This document shows, in pieces, positions 16,755 to 25,067 of a stretch of 64,000 nt of DNA. The DNA is taken from assembly GCF_001484605.1 (NCBI RefSeq), contig NZ_CP013747.1:4526001-4590000 (forward strand). The letters are read 5' to 3'. Numbering within the stretch: the stretch's first letter is position 1; each line of letters opens with the position of its first letter. A program made the position numbers and the translations under genes. The notes under the pieces were generated by a model. The model was not told the DNA's origin and ran no database searches. It worked only from the letters and a program-made list of their open reading frames with translations. The DNA is from Pseudarthrobacter sulfonivorans. Lineage in GTDB: Bacteria; Actinomycetota; Actinomycetes; Actinomycetales; Micrococcaceae.

Positions 16755-17117
16755 ATGCCCGATTTTGAACGGTTCCGGGTCCTGCTGGAAGAAGAGCGCG
16801 CCCGGAAACTCGAGCTGCTCCCCGCGCTCCGTGCGGACATCTCCTCGGCGAACGCCGCACGCCAGGATTCCAACGTGGATGACGAACACGACCCCGAGGG
16901 TTCCACCATTGCGTTCGAGCTATCGCAGGCCTCGGCGCTCCTGAAACAGAGCATTGCGGGACTTGACCAGGTGGACGCGGCCCTGGCGCGGATTGCGGCG
17001 GGCACCTACGGCACATGCGCCGTGTGCGGGGACCCCATCGCGGAGGGACGGCTCGAAGCCCGCCCGTCGACGCCGTTCTGCATCCTCCACGCCGCGGCCG
17101 GCCGGCAGGGACGGTAG
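16755..17117 (+). CDS. TraR/DksA-family zinc-finger protein
   Basis: A 120-residue protein with an N-terminal helical region and a C-terminal zinc finger C-x2-C-x17-C-x2-H (CAVC ... CILH). The fourth ligand is His instead of the usual Cys. Proteins of this size are DksA-like factors that bind in the secondary channel of RNA polymerase, but the coiled-coil acidic tip of true DksA is not obvious, so a direct role in ppGpp response is not assured. Confidence 0.8.
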   Translation: MPDFERFRVLLEEERARKLELLPALRADISSANAARQDSNVDDEHDPEGSTIAFELSQASALLKQSIAGLDQVDAALARIAAGTYGTCAVCGDPIAEGRLEARPSTPFCILHAAAGRQGR

Positions 17118-17186
17118 CGGCGCCATGAACCCAGGTGTCGTGAACTCCAGTGCCGTGACTTCAAGTGCCGTGAGCGGGAGGGTGCT

Positions 17187-17746
17187 GTGAACGGGCGTGT
17201 GCAGGAGGCTGCCGGCTTCTCGATGCCACCCTGCAGAATGAGGGCGCCTGGTACCGGGCGGAGGACGTGGAGGCCCGGGTTGGCGGTGTCCTAGGCTCCT
17301 ACGGATCGTCGGTGGGAGCCGTACGCGGCACCGTCCGCGACGCCGGCAGGAAGTTCAAGGATCTTGGCCACGATGAAGTGACCGCTTTGGCATCTCTCCT
17401 CTGGGGCCGGCCCGGTGCCGGCAGGCGGCCGGTCTATGAGAGGCGGCTCGCCGCCGTGGTGCTGCTGCAGTCCAAGGTTGCCCTCCTTCGCCACTCTGAC
17501 CTGACCCGGCTGGAGGGCTTCATCAGAACCGCGCAGACCGGTGAGCTGGTGGACCCCCTGATTGCCGACGTTGTGGTTCCGTTGCTGCAGGGACTGGGCG
17601 AAAGCGGCCGCCAGCGCGCCGACGTCGTCATCACCCGCTGGCACCAGGACCCCGACGATGCGCTGCGCCACGCTGCCCGGCTCATCGCGTCTCAGGGACC
17701 TGACCTGCAGCGCATTTCCGGGAACCGCGGCGCGGAACGCGACTGA
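17187..17746 (+). pseudogene. DNA alkylation repair (AlkD-like) gene with probable frameshift
   Basis: From 17221 on, the frame reads LDATLQNEGAWYRAEDVEA and then HEAT-like helices (RGTVRDAGRKFKDLGHDEV, ERRLAAVVLLQ), as in AlkD-type DNA glycosylases. The only start in that frame is an internal GTG at 17267. A GTG at 17187 reads NGRVQEAAGF in a different frame and would join smoothly to LDATLQ if one base were added near 17219. The C-terminus also looks short for the family. It is either a recent pseudogene or a sequence error. Confidence 0.55.
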
Positions 17747-17799
17747 CCCCTGTTCCCCGGTCCCCGTCAGTCGTACTCTGGGGCTTGGAGGTGATTGCC

Positions 17800-18000
17800 A
17801 TGGAGGCAGCGCAGGGCGACAGGATTATCGTCCGGGGGAGGACCGTTGGATCTTCGGACCGGCACGGCGTGATCGTGGAAGTCCGTGGTCAGGAAGGTCA
17901 TCCGCCCTACCTGGTCAGGTTCGACGACGGACACGAAACCGTTATGTACCCGGGCGGTGATTTCGCCGTCGAACGCGGACACGCGGGACAGGCCGGCTGA
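17800..18000 (+). CDS. DUF1918 small protein
   Basis: ATG 17800 is chosen because GGAGGTGAT lies just upstream; the product is 66 residues. It has the DUF1918 pattern AAQGDRIIVRGRTVG, then GVIVEVRG, PYLVRFDDGHE and YPGGD, a compact SH3-like beta barrel. No biochemical role is established; the domain is common in actinobacteria. Confidence 0.85.
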   Translation: MEAAQGDRIIVRGRTVGSSDRHGVIVEVRGQEGHPPYLVRFDDGHETVMYPGGDFAVERGHAGQAG

Positions 18001-18054
18001 CCCGCCGCGGGCGGCCGCGCGTCCGGGCCACCGGGCACCTGTCAGACTGGTGGC

Positions 18055-18579
18055 ATGGATCACTCCTTGGCTGCCACGTCCCCTGACGCGAACCTCACAA
18101 TTCCGCCGGTCCGGACCGGTCCGCGGGACCCCGGTGACGCCTGGGTGGAGGGCGGCCGCGGCAAGTTCTGGGGCAGGTTCGGTGCCGCCGGCGTGCTGGC
18201 TTATGACCCCGGCAAGGGCGTTCTCCTGCAGCACCGCGCGCTGTGGAGCCATAACGGTGGTACCTGGGGATTGCCCGGCGGAGCATTGCACCAGGGCGAG
18301 GACGCAGTCACCGGGGCCCTCCGCGAGGCGCACGAGGAAGCCGCGGTACCGGCCGCGGATGTGAGAGTCCTCTTCACGTCTGTGCTGGACGTCGGCTACT
18401 GGTCCTACACCACCGTTGTGGTGCTGGTGACCGCGCCTTTTGAGCCCGTGATCAGCGATCCGGAAAGCCTCGAACTCCAGTGGGTTCGGTTGGACGAGGT
18501 GGACGCAAAGGAGCTCCATCCCGGTTTTGCAACATCGTGGCCGGACCTGCGGACGCGCATGCTGGAAGGGCGGGATTAG
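18055..18579 (+). CDS. NUDIX hydrolase
   Basis: A 174-residue protein with a clear Nudix box G-x5-E-x7-R-E-x2-E-E (GALHQGEDAVTGALREAHEE) near residues 79-98, preceded by TWGLPGG. It should hydrolyse a nucleoside diphosphate linked to another group, with Mg bound by the box glutamates; the substrate is not predictable. It follows the DUF1918 gene by 54 bp. Confidence 0.88.
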   Translation: MDHSLAATSPDANLTIPPVRTGPRDPGDAWVEGGRGKFWGRFGAAGVLAYDPGKGVLLQHRALWSHNGGTWGLPGGALHQGEDAVTGALREAHEEAAVPAADVRVLFTSVLDVGYWSYTTVVVLVTAPFEPVISDPESLELQWVRLDEVDAKELHPGFATSWPDLRTRMLEGRD

Positions 18580-18594
18580 GGTTGCCTAAGTGCG
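18576..18594 (+). promoter_or_regulatory. Candidate DtxR/IdeR iron box upstream of heme oxygenase
   Basis: TTAGGGTTGCCTAA at 18576-18589 matches 11 of the first 14 positions of the 19-bp DtxR/IdeR consensus, but the distal arm is poor. It overlaps the end of the NUDIX gene and lies about 50 bp upstream of the heme oxygenase start. Corynebacterial heme oxygenase is controlled by DtxR, which makes the site plausible. Confidence 0.4.
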
Positions 18595-18641
18595 GTGCGC
18601 CATAATGGTGTTCCGACCCCCTGCTGCGCGTGAGGAAGAAC

Positions 18642-19310
18642 ATGACCGCCCCGCTCTCCGTGTTGCTCAAACAGTCCACCAGTGCGGCCCACGAAGAGGC
18701 CGAGTCGTCCCCGTTTATGGGCGACCTGCTCGAGGGCAGGCTGGACGCGGCCGCCGTCGCTGCCCTCACTGCCCAGCTGTACACGGTGTACGGTGCCATG
18801 GAATCGGTGGCGCGGTCCGAGTACGGTTCTGATCCGCTGCTGGCAGGGTGCCTGGACCCCGCCCTGGAACGCATGCCTGCCCTCGAGGCGGACATGGCGT
18901 TCCATTACGGTGCCGGTTGGCAGGACCGGCTGGCGGACGGCCGGATTGTCACCGTCCCGGCCACCACGGCCTACGCCACCCTGATCCGCGAACACCACAG
19001 TGCCGAGTTTATGCTCGCCAACCACTACGTCCGGCTGCTCGGGGACCTGTCGGGCGGGCAGATCATCCACCGCCTGGTCCAGCGGCACTACGGAATCCCG
19101 GACGACGGCCTGAACTTTTACCTCTTTCCCGGTATCGGGAAAATGAAGCAGTACAAGGACGGCTACCGGCTCCGGCTGGACGCCCTGGCGCTGGACAAGG
19201 ACGGGACCGAGGAGGTGCTCGCGCACGCCGCCCATGCCTTCCGGCTCAACGGCGACATCTTCGCGGACCTGCAGCTCGCCGTCGGGGCCCGACCGCAGCC
19301 CGCGGCCTGA
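18642..19310 (+). CDS. Biliverdin-producing heme oxygenase
   Basis: ATG 18642 follows a GAGGAAG site and gives 222 residues. The proximal heme ligand is the His in TSAAHEEAESSPFM near residue 17, and the distal-helix motif LLGDLSGGQ is intact. The enzyme opens heme to biliverdin, CO and ferrous iron, mainly for iron acquisition. Its stop is three bases before the next gene, a membrane-thioesterase fusion. A candidate iron box lies upstream. Confidence 0.92.
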   Translation: MTAPLSVLLKQSTSAAHEEAESSPFMGDLLEGRLDAAAVAALTAQLYTVYGAMESVARSEYGSDPLLAGCLDPALERMPALEADMAFHYGAGWQDRLADGRIVTVPATTAYATLIREHHSAEFMLANHYVRLLGDLSGGQIIHRLVQRHYGIPDDGLNFYLFPGIGKMKQYKDGYRLRLDALALDKDGTEEVLAHAAHAFRLNGDIFADLQLAVGARPQPAA

Positions 19311-19313
19311 CCC

Positions 19314-20660
19314 ATGGACCAGTTCCTGGATCTGCCCTTCGGCGTGGCGGCGGCCAGCCTGTTCGCCATTGTTATGCTGCGCGTGAATGCGACGTACTGG
19401 ATCGGCCGGGGAGCGGCAGCCGGGATGGAACACACGCGGTTCGCGTCGTCCTGGAACGGCCAGCGGGCCGGCCAGGCGAAGGCGCTCGTCCGCCGGTGGG
19501 GACCGTTCGCCGTGACCCTTTCGTTCCTGACCATCGGCCTGCAGACGGCCGTCAACCTCGCCGCCGGTGCTGCGAAGATGCCGCTGCGGCGCTACCTTCC
19601 CGCCGCCGTCGCCGGTTCCATCCTCTGGGCCCTGATCTATGCCACCATCGGGCTCGCCGCGGTTGAGGCGTGGCTGGCGCTGGTAGCCAGGTCCCCGTGG
19701 GGGCTTGCCGTGCTGGCCGCCGCGGCCGCGGGACTTATCGCGTGGCTGCTGGTACGACGGCGGCGCCAGCCGCAGGGGAGCGCTGCCGAGCAGGCGGAGG
19801 CGGGCACAGCAGATAAGGTGGGAAGAGCCGCACACGAACAAGCGAAAGGGTCAATGTTGACTGCTGCACTCCCGGACCTGGCCGACGGTGACTACTACTA
19901 CCAGTCGCTCGGCGGCGGGCACTTCCGCTCCACCATCCACGCCCAGGGGGCCTGGAACGAGCACGAACAGCACATGGCGCCCGCCTCCGGCCTGATGGCG
20001 GACAGCCTGGAGCGCCACGAGCCCCGCGCCGACATGCGGATGGCCCGGCTGAGCTACGAGATCCTGGGCCTGATCCCGGGTGGCGGGTTCCAGATCGAAA
20101 CCACCACCCTCCGCCCCGGCCGTACCATCGAGCTCCTGCAGGCAGAACTGGTTGCCAACGGCCGGGTGGCCATCCGCGCCACCGCATGGCGAATGATCAC
20201 CAGCGACACGGCCGCGGTTGCCGCGGTCGAGGACACCGCTATCCCGGCACCGGATGAATGCAAACCGCTCGACGGCCCTGCCATCTGGCCAGGCGGCTAC
20301 ATCCGGTCCCTGGAGATGCGTGTGGCCGAGGGCCACCGGCCCGGCGCCGGCATCGTCTGGCTCCGCACCCAGCACCCCCTGACGGATAAAGCCGACAGCG
20401 GCGACCTGGCCCGCCTGATGGGCCTCGTGGACACGGCCAACGGCATCGCGGCCAGGGTTCCGCCGGGCAAAGACAGCTATGCCTTCCCCAACCTGGACCT
20501 GCAGATCCACATGTACCGCAGGCCCGAGGGCGAATGGCTGGGCCTGGACAACGCCGTCTCCTTCGGAACCGACGGGATTGGCCTCACGTCCACCGTCCTG
20601 CACGATCTCCAGGGCCCCTTCGGTCGCGCCGAACAGATCCTCACGCTTCGCGGGACCTGA
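19314..20660 (+). CDS. Fusion of VTT/DedA-like membrane domain and thioesterase-family protein
   Basis: One 448-residue frame. Residues 1-155 form a short VTT/DedA-like membrane protein with NLAAGAAKMPLRRYLPA, GSILWALIYATIGLAA and about four hydrophobic segments. Residues 156-180 are a hydrophilic linker. Residues 181-448 begin MLTAALPDLADGDYYY and form a double-hotdog thioesterase-family protein (HAQGAWNEHEQHMAP; ETTTLRPGRTIELLQAEL). The internal ATG at 19854 has a modest AAAGGG site, so the thioesterase may also be made alone. In related bacteria I would expect the two parts as separate genes, so this may be a real fusion or a lost stop codon. Function of the joined product is unknown. Confidence 0.75.
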   Translation: MDQFLDLPFGVAAASLFAIVMLRVNATYWIGRGAAAGMEHTRFASSWNGQRAGQAKALVRRWGPFAVTLSFLTIGLQTAVNLAAGAAKMPLRRYLPAAVAGSILWALIYATIGLAAVEAWLALVARSPWGLAVLAAAAAGLIAWLLVRRRRQPQGSAAEQAEAGTADKVGRAAHEQAKGSMLTAALPDLADGDYYYQSLGGGHFRSTIHAQGAWNEHEQHMAPASGLMADSLERHEPRADMRMARLSYEILGLIPGGGFQIETTTLRPGRTIELLQAELVANGRVAIRATAWRMITSDTAAVAAVEDTAIPAPDECKPLDGPAIWPGGYIRSLEMRVAEGHRPGAGIVWLRTQHPLTDKADSGDLARLMGLVDTANGIAARVPPGKDSYAFPNLDLQIHMYRRPEGEWLGLDNAVSFGTDGIGLTSTVLHDLQGPFGRAEQILTLRGT

Positions 20661-20708
20661 CGGCCTTGCCCTGACTACCGGACCGCTGTGACTACCTGAC
20701 CTGTGTGA

Positions 20709-22403
20709 CTAGTCGGCGCCGGTGACGCTTTTGTAGCTGTGCACCGCGTTGTCCAGGGTGGGGAAGAAATGGTCGGCAGTGAACCGTGCGCTGGCACCGA
20801 ACCGGATCAGGCGGTCCTTGATCGGTCCCTTCATTTCCGCGAAGACCATGCTGATGCCGTCCTTCGCCAGTTCATCGTCGAGCCGGATGAGCTCATCCAG
20901 CGCCGTGGTATCCAGGCCGGTAATCGGCTCCGCCGCCACGATGACCCATTTCACCGGCCAGGGTGCGGCGTCCACCAGGCCGTGGATGTGCTCGGCGAAA
21001 ACGTCCCCATTGGCAAAGAACAGCGGTGCATCGAAGCGGGCAATCACCAGCCCCTCCACCCGCCGGCCTTCGGGATGCCGGTCCAGGTCATGGAAGCCCG
21101 GAACGTCCGCCAGGCTCGCCAGCTCGGTGCGGTACGGATCCCAGGCGCGCTGGACAAAGGCCAGAAGGGACAGCCCAATGGCCACGGCAATTCCCGGCAG
21201 GACCCCTACAAAGGCGACGCCGAGGAACGTCACCACCAGGAGGAGGGCCTCGATCCGGCTTATCCTGACGAGGCGCACCAGCGTTCTCACATCAACCAGC
21301 GACGACGCCGCCACGATCACCACGGCGGCGAGCGTGGCGGTGGGAAGGAAAGCCGTCAGCCCCGGTGCGACGACCATAAAAACGACCACGAGCAAGGCTG
21401 CCACCACACCGCTGAGCTGCGTCTTCGCCCCGGCGTCGAGCACAATCGGTGTGCGGGAGGAACTTCCGCACACCGGAAAGCCGCCCAGCACCCCCGTTGC
21501 CACGTTGGCAATGCCCAGTGCCCCCATTTCCTCGTTGCCGTTGACCCTCACTCCGCGGCGCGCGGCGAGGCTCTTGGACAAGGTGGAGGTGTCCGCAAAA
21601 GCGATCAGCGCGATGCCTGCTGCAGGGCCCACCAATGCCAGGACGTCGTCCGTGCCAATTCCGCCCAGCGCAGGGGCCGGGAGTCCCTGCGGCAGGGCGC
21701 CGACCATGGGCAGCTGTCCGGCCAGGCCCAGTACGGCCACTGCGGCGATGGAGCCGGCCACCGCGAACAGGACGCTGGGCACCTTCCACGGAAGAAAGCG
21801 GCCGGCGACAATGACGGCCACGCTGCCCGCACCCACAGCCAGGGCGACGGGATTGATACCGCCGCTGAAGACCGCCCCGGCCAGGGACGTGAGGCGTTCA
21901 AAGAGGCCATCGGCGGAGACGTCGATCCCCAGCAGCCGCGGAAGCTGGCTGACGGTGACGGCCAGTGCGATGCCGTTCAGGTATCCAACGCGGATAGGCC
22001 GGGACAGCAATCCCGTCACAAACCCCAGCTTGAAGATCCGGCCTGCTATCAGGAAGACGCCGATCAGGATGGCCAGCACTCCGGCCATGGCCACCGCTTG
22101 CTCCGGATCCCGGCCCGCCAGCGGAAGAATGGCGGCCGCGATCATGGGTGCCAGCGCTGAATCCGGCCCCACAATGACAACCCGGGATGGCCCGAACACG
22201 GCATAGAAGATCATGGGCACCACGGAGGCATACAGCCCGTTCACCGCAGGAAGCCCGCTGGCCTCGGCGTACGCCATCCCTGCCGGCACCAGGGCTGCGC
22301 TCAAGGCTGCCCCGGCCACCAGGTCCGACTTCAGCCAAGACCGTTTGTAGCCACGCGCAACACCAACGCCGGGTAGCGCCTTGTTGATCCAGTCGTGCCG
22401 CAC
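20709..22403 (-). CDS. SulP-family anion transporter with STAS domain
   Basis: GTG 22403 is preferred because GGAGG lies five bases upstream; the frame runs further back into the next gene. The product is 564 residues: about 10-12 membrane segments beginning LVAGAALSAALVPAGMAYAEA, including the SulP signature region GLYASVVPMIFYAVFG, then a cytoplasmic STAS domain (about 440-560) with IARFDAPLFFANGDVF. SulP proteins move sulfate, bicarbonate or other anions; no linked carbonic anhydrase or sulfur gene is present, so the substrate is open. Confidence 0.9.
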   Translation of the reverse strand: MRHDWINKALPGVGVARGYKRSWLKSDLVAGAALSAALVPAGMAYAEASGLPAVNGLYASVVPMIFYAVFGPSRVVIVGPDSALAPMIAAAILPLAGRDPEQAVAMAGVLAILIGVFLIAGRIFKLGFVTGLLSRPIRVGYLNGIALAVTVSQLPRLLGIDVSADGLFERLTSLAGAVFSGGINPVALAVGAGSVAVIVAGRFLPWKVPSVLFAVAGSIAAVAVLGLAGQLPMVGALPQGLPAPALGGIGTDDVLALVGPAAGIALIAFADTSTLSKSLAARRGVRVNGNEEMGALGIANVATGVLGGFPVCGSSSRTPIVLDAGAKTQLSGVVAALLVVVFMVVAPGLTAFLPTATLAAVVIVAASSLVDVRTLVRLVRISRIEALLLVVTFLGVAFVGVLPGIAVAIGLSLLAFVQRAWDPYRTELASLADVPGFHDLDRHPEGRRVEGLVIARFDAPLFFANGDVFAEHIHGLVDAAPWPVKWVIVAAEPITGLDTTALDELIRLDDELAKDGISMVFAEMKGPIKDRLIRFGASARFTADHFFPTLDNAVHSYKSVTGAD

Positions 22404-22425
22404 TCGGGCCTCCAAATTGGTGAAA

Positions 22426-23214
22426 TCAGGACGCGGGGGGCTCCTGGAACGGCGTCGAATCCTGGCCATATTCGGCGGTCACCAGGATCGGCAGGTGGTC
22501 GGAGGCGCCGCGGGGCAGGGTTTCCACATTCTCGATGTTTAGTCCCAGGGACGTGGCAAAGTCGAAGTGGCCCTTAAATACTTTGTAGCGTGTGTAGGTC
22601 CGGCGGTCACTGAGGGAGAGTTCGTAGCCGGTGTTCTTCATGTGTTCGTTGAGGTTTTTCGTGAAGAAGGGGTAGTTGAAGTCACCCACCATCAGAGTCA
22701 TAAGGCCGGTGCCCATGCCCAGGAGTTCGGCGTGGGCCGCGTGGATCTGGTTGCGCCGCAGCGAGTTGGTGGCGGTCAGCGGAGCGGCGTGGAACGAGGC
22801 GATAACCAGTTCGTGGTCGGTCTCGTTGTCCCGCACGCGCGTGCCGATGAGGCGCTCATGGGCGGGCGCCAGGACCATGTCGTGCAGGGACTTTTTGAGT
22901 GCGAAGGTCTTGGTGCCGTGGGCCGTGAACCGGTCGGGCCGGTAGTAGATGGCCAGCCCAAGGCGGTTGCCCTTGGTGGAGTCGGCGAGCCGCAGCGGAC
23001 CCAGCGTGTCCGGCAGGTCCGAGGTGTCACACTCCTGGAGGCACAAGGCATCGACGCCGAAATTCTGGGCAAGATCAACCAGTTCCCCACTGGCCTGGTG
23101 CTTGCGGAGGTTGTAGCTAATGACGCGTATCAGTGGATTACCTCTTCTGAGGAGTAGCGGGTGGACCCAGTTCCTGAGTTTAGCCACCCGATGGGGGACG
23201 GTGCAGCAATACAC
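22426..23214 (-). CDS. Endonuclease/exonuclease/phosphatase-family protein
   Basis: The metal-dependent phosphodiesterase fold is shown by VISYNLRKH at the first strand, CLQECDTSDL (catalytic Glu), MVGDFNYP (Asp/Asn) and GASDHLPI (Asp-His). The family includes DNA repair exonucleases and phosphoesterases. The frame opens at 23214, but the domain starts only at residue 29. A GAGG site lies seven bases upstream of CTG 23133, suggesting a non-standard CTG start (236 residues). ATG/GTG starts further up have no ribosome site. Confidence 0.8.
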   Translation of the reverse strand: MYCCTVPHRVAKLRNWVHPLLLRRGNPLIRVISYNLRKHQASGELVDLAQNFGVDALCLQECDTSDLPDTLGPLRLADSTKGNRLGLAIYYRPDRFTAHGTKTFALKKSLHDMVLAPAHERLIGTRVRDNETDHELVIASFHAAPLTATNSLRRNQIHAAHAELLGMGTGLMTLMVGDFNYPFFTKNLNEHMKNTGYELSLSDRRTYTRYKVFKGHFDFATSLGLNIENVETLPRGASDHLPILVTAEYGQDSTPFQEPPAS

Positions 23215-23223
23215 CGCTGGATG

Positions 23224-23613
23224 TCAGGTGGCGCGGAACACCAGCCAGCCGGCGAGGGTGGACAGTCCCGTTAGGGCGGCACCCCACAGGATGTCAACAA
23301 CAATGAGCTGCAGCGGCCACGTCTTGAGCGTGGCGGCATTCGTCAGGTCATACGTCGCGTAGGCAAAGGCGCCCAGGGCGGCCCCATAGCCGACGGCGGT
23401 CAGCCAGCTGCCGCCGTCGAGCGCCGGCCGCAGCGCAAAGAAGACAATCCCCGCTATGTACATGACATAGAAAGCCACGGCGTAACCTAAGTGTGGCTTG
23501 TCTGCGAGCAGGTCACCGATGTGGCTGCGGTAGAACGGGTTCATGAGCTTGAGCCAGACGGCGTCGATGACCGCGAACGCAGCCGCGACGACAAGGAATT
23601 GCAATATGACCAT
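23224..23613 (-). CDS. DUF2177-family membrane protein
   Basis: From ATG 23613 the product is 129 residues with four predicted membrane helices (LQFLVVAAAFAVIDAVWL, VAFYVMYIAGIVFFAL, AVGYGAALGAFAYATYDL and the last near the C-terminus) and the family pattern YATYDLTNAATLKTWP. No function is known. It is divergent from the lipoate ligase-like gene; the two starts are 16 bp apart. Confidence 0.82.
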   Translation of the reverse strand: MVILQFLVVAAAFAVIDAVWLKLMNPFYRSHIGDLLADKPHLGYAVAFYVMYIAGIVFFALRPALDGGSWLTAVGYGAALGAFAYATYDLTNAATLKTWPLQLIVVDILWGAALTGLSTLAGWLVFRAT

Positions 23614-23629
23614 AAGGGAGCTTAGCAAT

Positions 23630-24397
23630 ATGCAGGACGCCGAAGCGGGACTCCGGACGCTCACTGTGGTGCGGCAGGATCATTCCCTCGGCGCCGCACG
23701 TGACCTGGAATTCGGCCTCGAACTGCTGACCCAGGCGAAGACCGGCAGGATCGGCCCCACGCTGCGGCTGTACCGGCCCGCGCCCACTGTTGCCTTCGGC
23801 CAGCGGGATACCCGCCTGCCCGGCTTCGACGCGGCCGCCCGGGCCTGCCGCGAGCACGGATTTGAACCCCTGGTGCGGAAGGCCGGCGGACGCGCCGCCG
23901 CCTACCACGAGGGCACGCTGGTGGTGGACCACGTGATGCCCCATGCGGACGCCATTGCCGGTTCCAAAGGCCGGTTCAGCTTCTTTGGTGAGCTGCTGGC
24001 GCAGTCCCTGCGGGACGTCGGTGTGCAGGCAGCGGTTGGCGAAATTCCGGGGGAGTACTGCCCCGGGGAGTTCAGCGTTCACGGCACCCACCCGGCCCAC
24101 CCGGCGCACCGGATCAAACTCGTGGGCACAGCGCAGCGCGTGGTGAGCGGCGGGTGGCTGTTCAGTTCCGTGATCGTGGTGGAAAATTCCGCCCCCATCC
24201 GCAGCGTCCTGACGGACAGCTATGCAGCCCTGGGCCTGGATTGGGACCCGGCCACCGCCGGCGCGGCCAACGATCTGGTGCCTGGCCTCACGGTCCAGGA
24301 TGTTGAGGACGCCGTTATTGCCGCGTACGCGGGCCACGCCTCCCTCCAGCATGCCGACTTCAGCAGCTATGCAGGTTTGGATACTCGGGAGGCGTAG
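23630..24397 (+). CDS. Lipoate-protein ligase A-family protein
   Basis: ATG 23630 is favoured because AGGGAG lies nine bases upstream; 255 residues. Family motifs are LRLYRPAPTVAFGQRD, VRKAGGRAAAYHEGTLVVD (the lipoyl/adenylate-binding loop, usually RRxGGGAVYHD) and KLVGTAQRVVSGGWL with the catalytic Lys in K-x2-G-x-A-Q. It would activate and transfer lipoate or octanoate to dehydrogenase E2 or GcvH. The loop variant GGRAAAYH is noteworthy, and a non-ligase octanoyltransferase (LipM-like) is possible. Confidence 0.8.
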   Translation: MQDAEAGLRTLTVVRQDHSLGAARDLEFGLELLTQAKTGRIGPTLRLYRPAPTVAFGQRDTRLPGFDAAARACREHGFEPLVRKAGGRAAAYHEGTLVVDHVMPHADAIAGSKGRFSFFGELLAQSLRDVGVQAAVGEIPGEYCPGEFSVHGTHPAHPAHRIKLVGTAQRVVSGGWLFSSVIVVENSAPIRSVLTDSYAALGLDWDPATAGAANDLVPGLTVQDVEDAVIAAYAGHASLQHADFSSYAGLDTREA

Positions 24398-24416
24398 CCC
24401 GCGCTTGCCGGGCCGG

Positions 24417-24438
24417 CCGGGGCTCTTAGTGGCCCCGG
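24417..24438. terminator. Bidirectional terminator
   Basis: Stem CCGGGGC / GCCCCGG with an 8-base loop, placed over the stop of the metallo-hydrolase gene and 20 bp after the lipoate ligase-like gene, so it can serve both converging genes. Confidence 0.5.
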
Positions 24439-25067
24439 GCGATCCACTCGTCCAGGTGCGGGGATTCGGCCCCGATGGTGGTGCTGTCGCCGTGGCCGGT
24501 CCGGACCACCGTTTCGGCCGGCAGCGGCAGCAGCCACGTCCGGATCGACTCGATGATGGTGGGGAAATCGCTGTAGGACCTGCCAGTGGCGCCGGGGCCA
24601 CCCTGGAACAGGGTGTCCCCGCTGAAGAGCGAGCCCTCGCCGTCGGGCCCGTCAGCCAGGTGGAAGGACACCGAGCCGGGCGAGTGCCCGGGCGTGTGCA
24701 GGGCCGTCAGGCTGGCACCCGCCACCTCAATGACGTCGCCGTGCTTGATGGCGACATCGGGTTCCACGTCAGGGTAGACGCTGTGCCACAGCATCCAGTC
24801 GTCCTGGTGAAGGTGGATCGGTGCCTGGACGAGGTCCCAGAAGTCAGCTACTGACCGGATGTGGTCGTCGTGGCCGTGGGTCAGCAGGATCGCCTTGAGC
24901 TTCCGGCCACCCACGGCGGCAGCAACGGCCTTGGCGTCGTGCGCGGGGTCGATGACCACGCATTCCTCATCGTTGCCCACGATCCAGACGTTGTTGTCCA
25001 CATCCCAGGTGCCGCCGTCGAGCGAGAACGTTCCGGACGTGACGAGACGATCGATCCGGACGCTCAC
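24426..25067 (-). CDS. MBL-fold metallo-hydrolase linked to mycothiol formaldehyde pathway
   Basis: A 213-residue metallo-beta-lactamase fold protein with the zinc motif THGHDDH, His in [10 protein letters not shown], Asp in [10 protein letters not shown] and the last His in TGHGDST, as in glyoxalase II-type thioesterases. Its start overlaps the stop of the S-(hydroxymethyl)mycothiol dehydrogenase by four bases. It therefore very probably hydrolyses S-formylmycothiol, the product of that enzyme, to formate and mycothiol, the job done by FghA in glutathione users. Confidence 0.85.
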   Translation of the reverse strand: MSVRIDRLVTSGTFSLDGGTWDVDNNVWIVGNDEECVVIDPAHDAKAVAAAVGGRKLKAILLTHGHDDHIRSVADFWDLVQAPIHLHQDDWMLWHSVYPDVEPDVAIKHGDVIEVAGASLTALHTPGHSPGSVSFHLADGPDGEGSLFSGDTLFQGGPGATGRSYSDFPTIIESIRTWLLPLPAETVVRTGHGDSTTIGAESPHLDEWIARGH

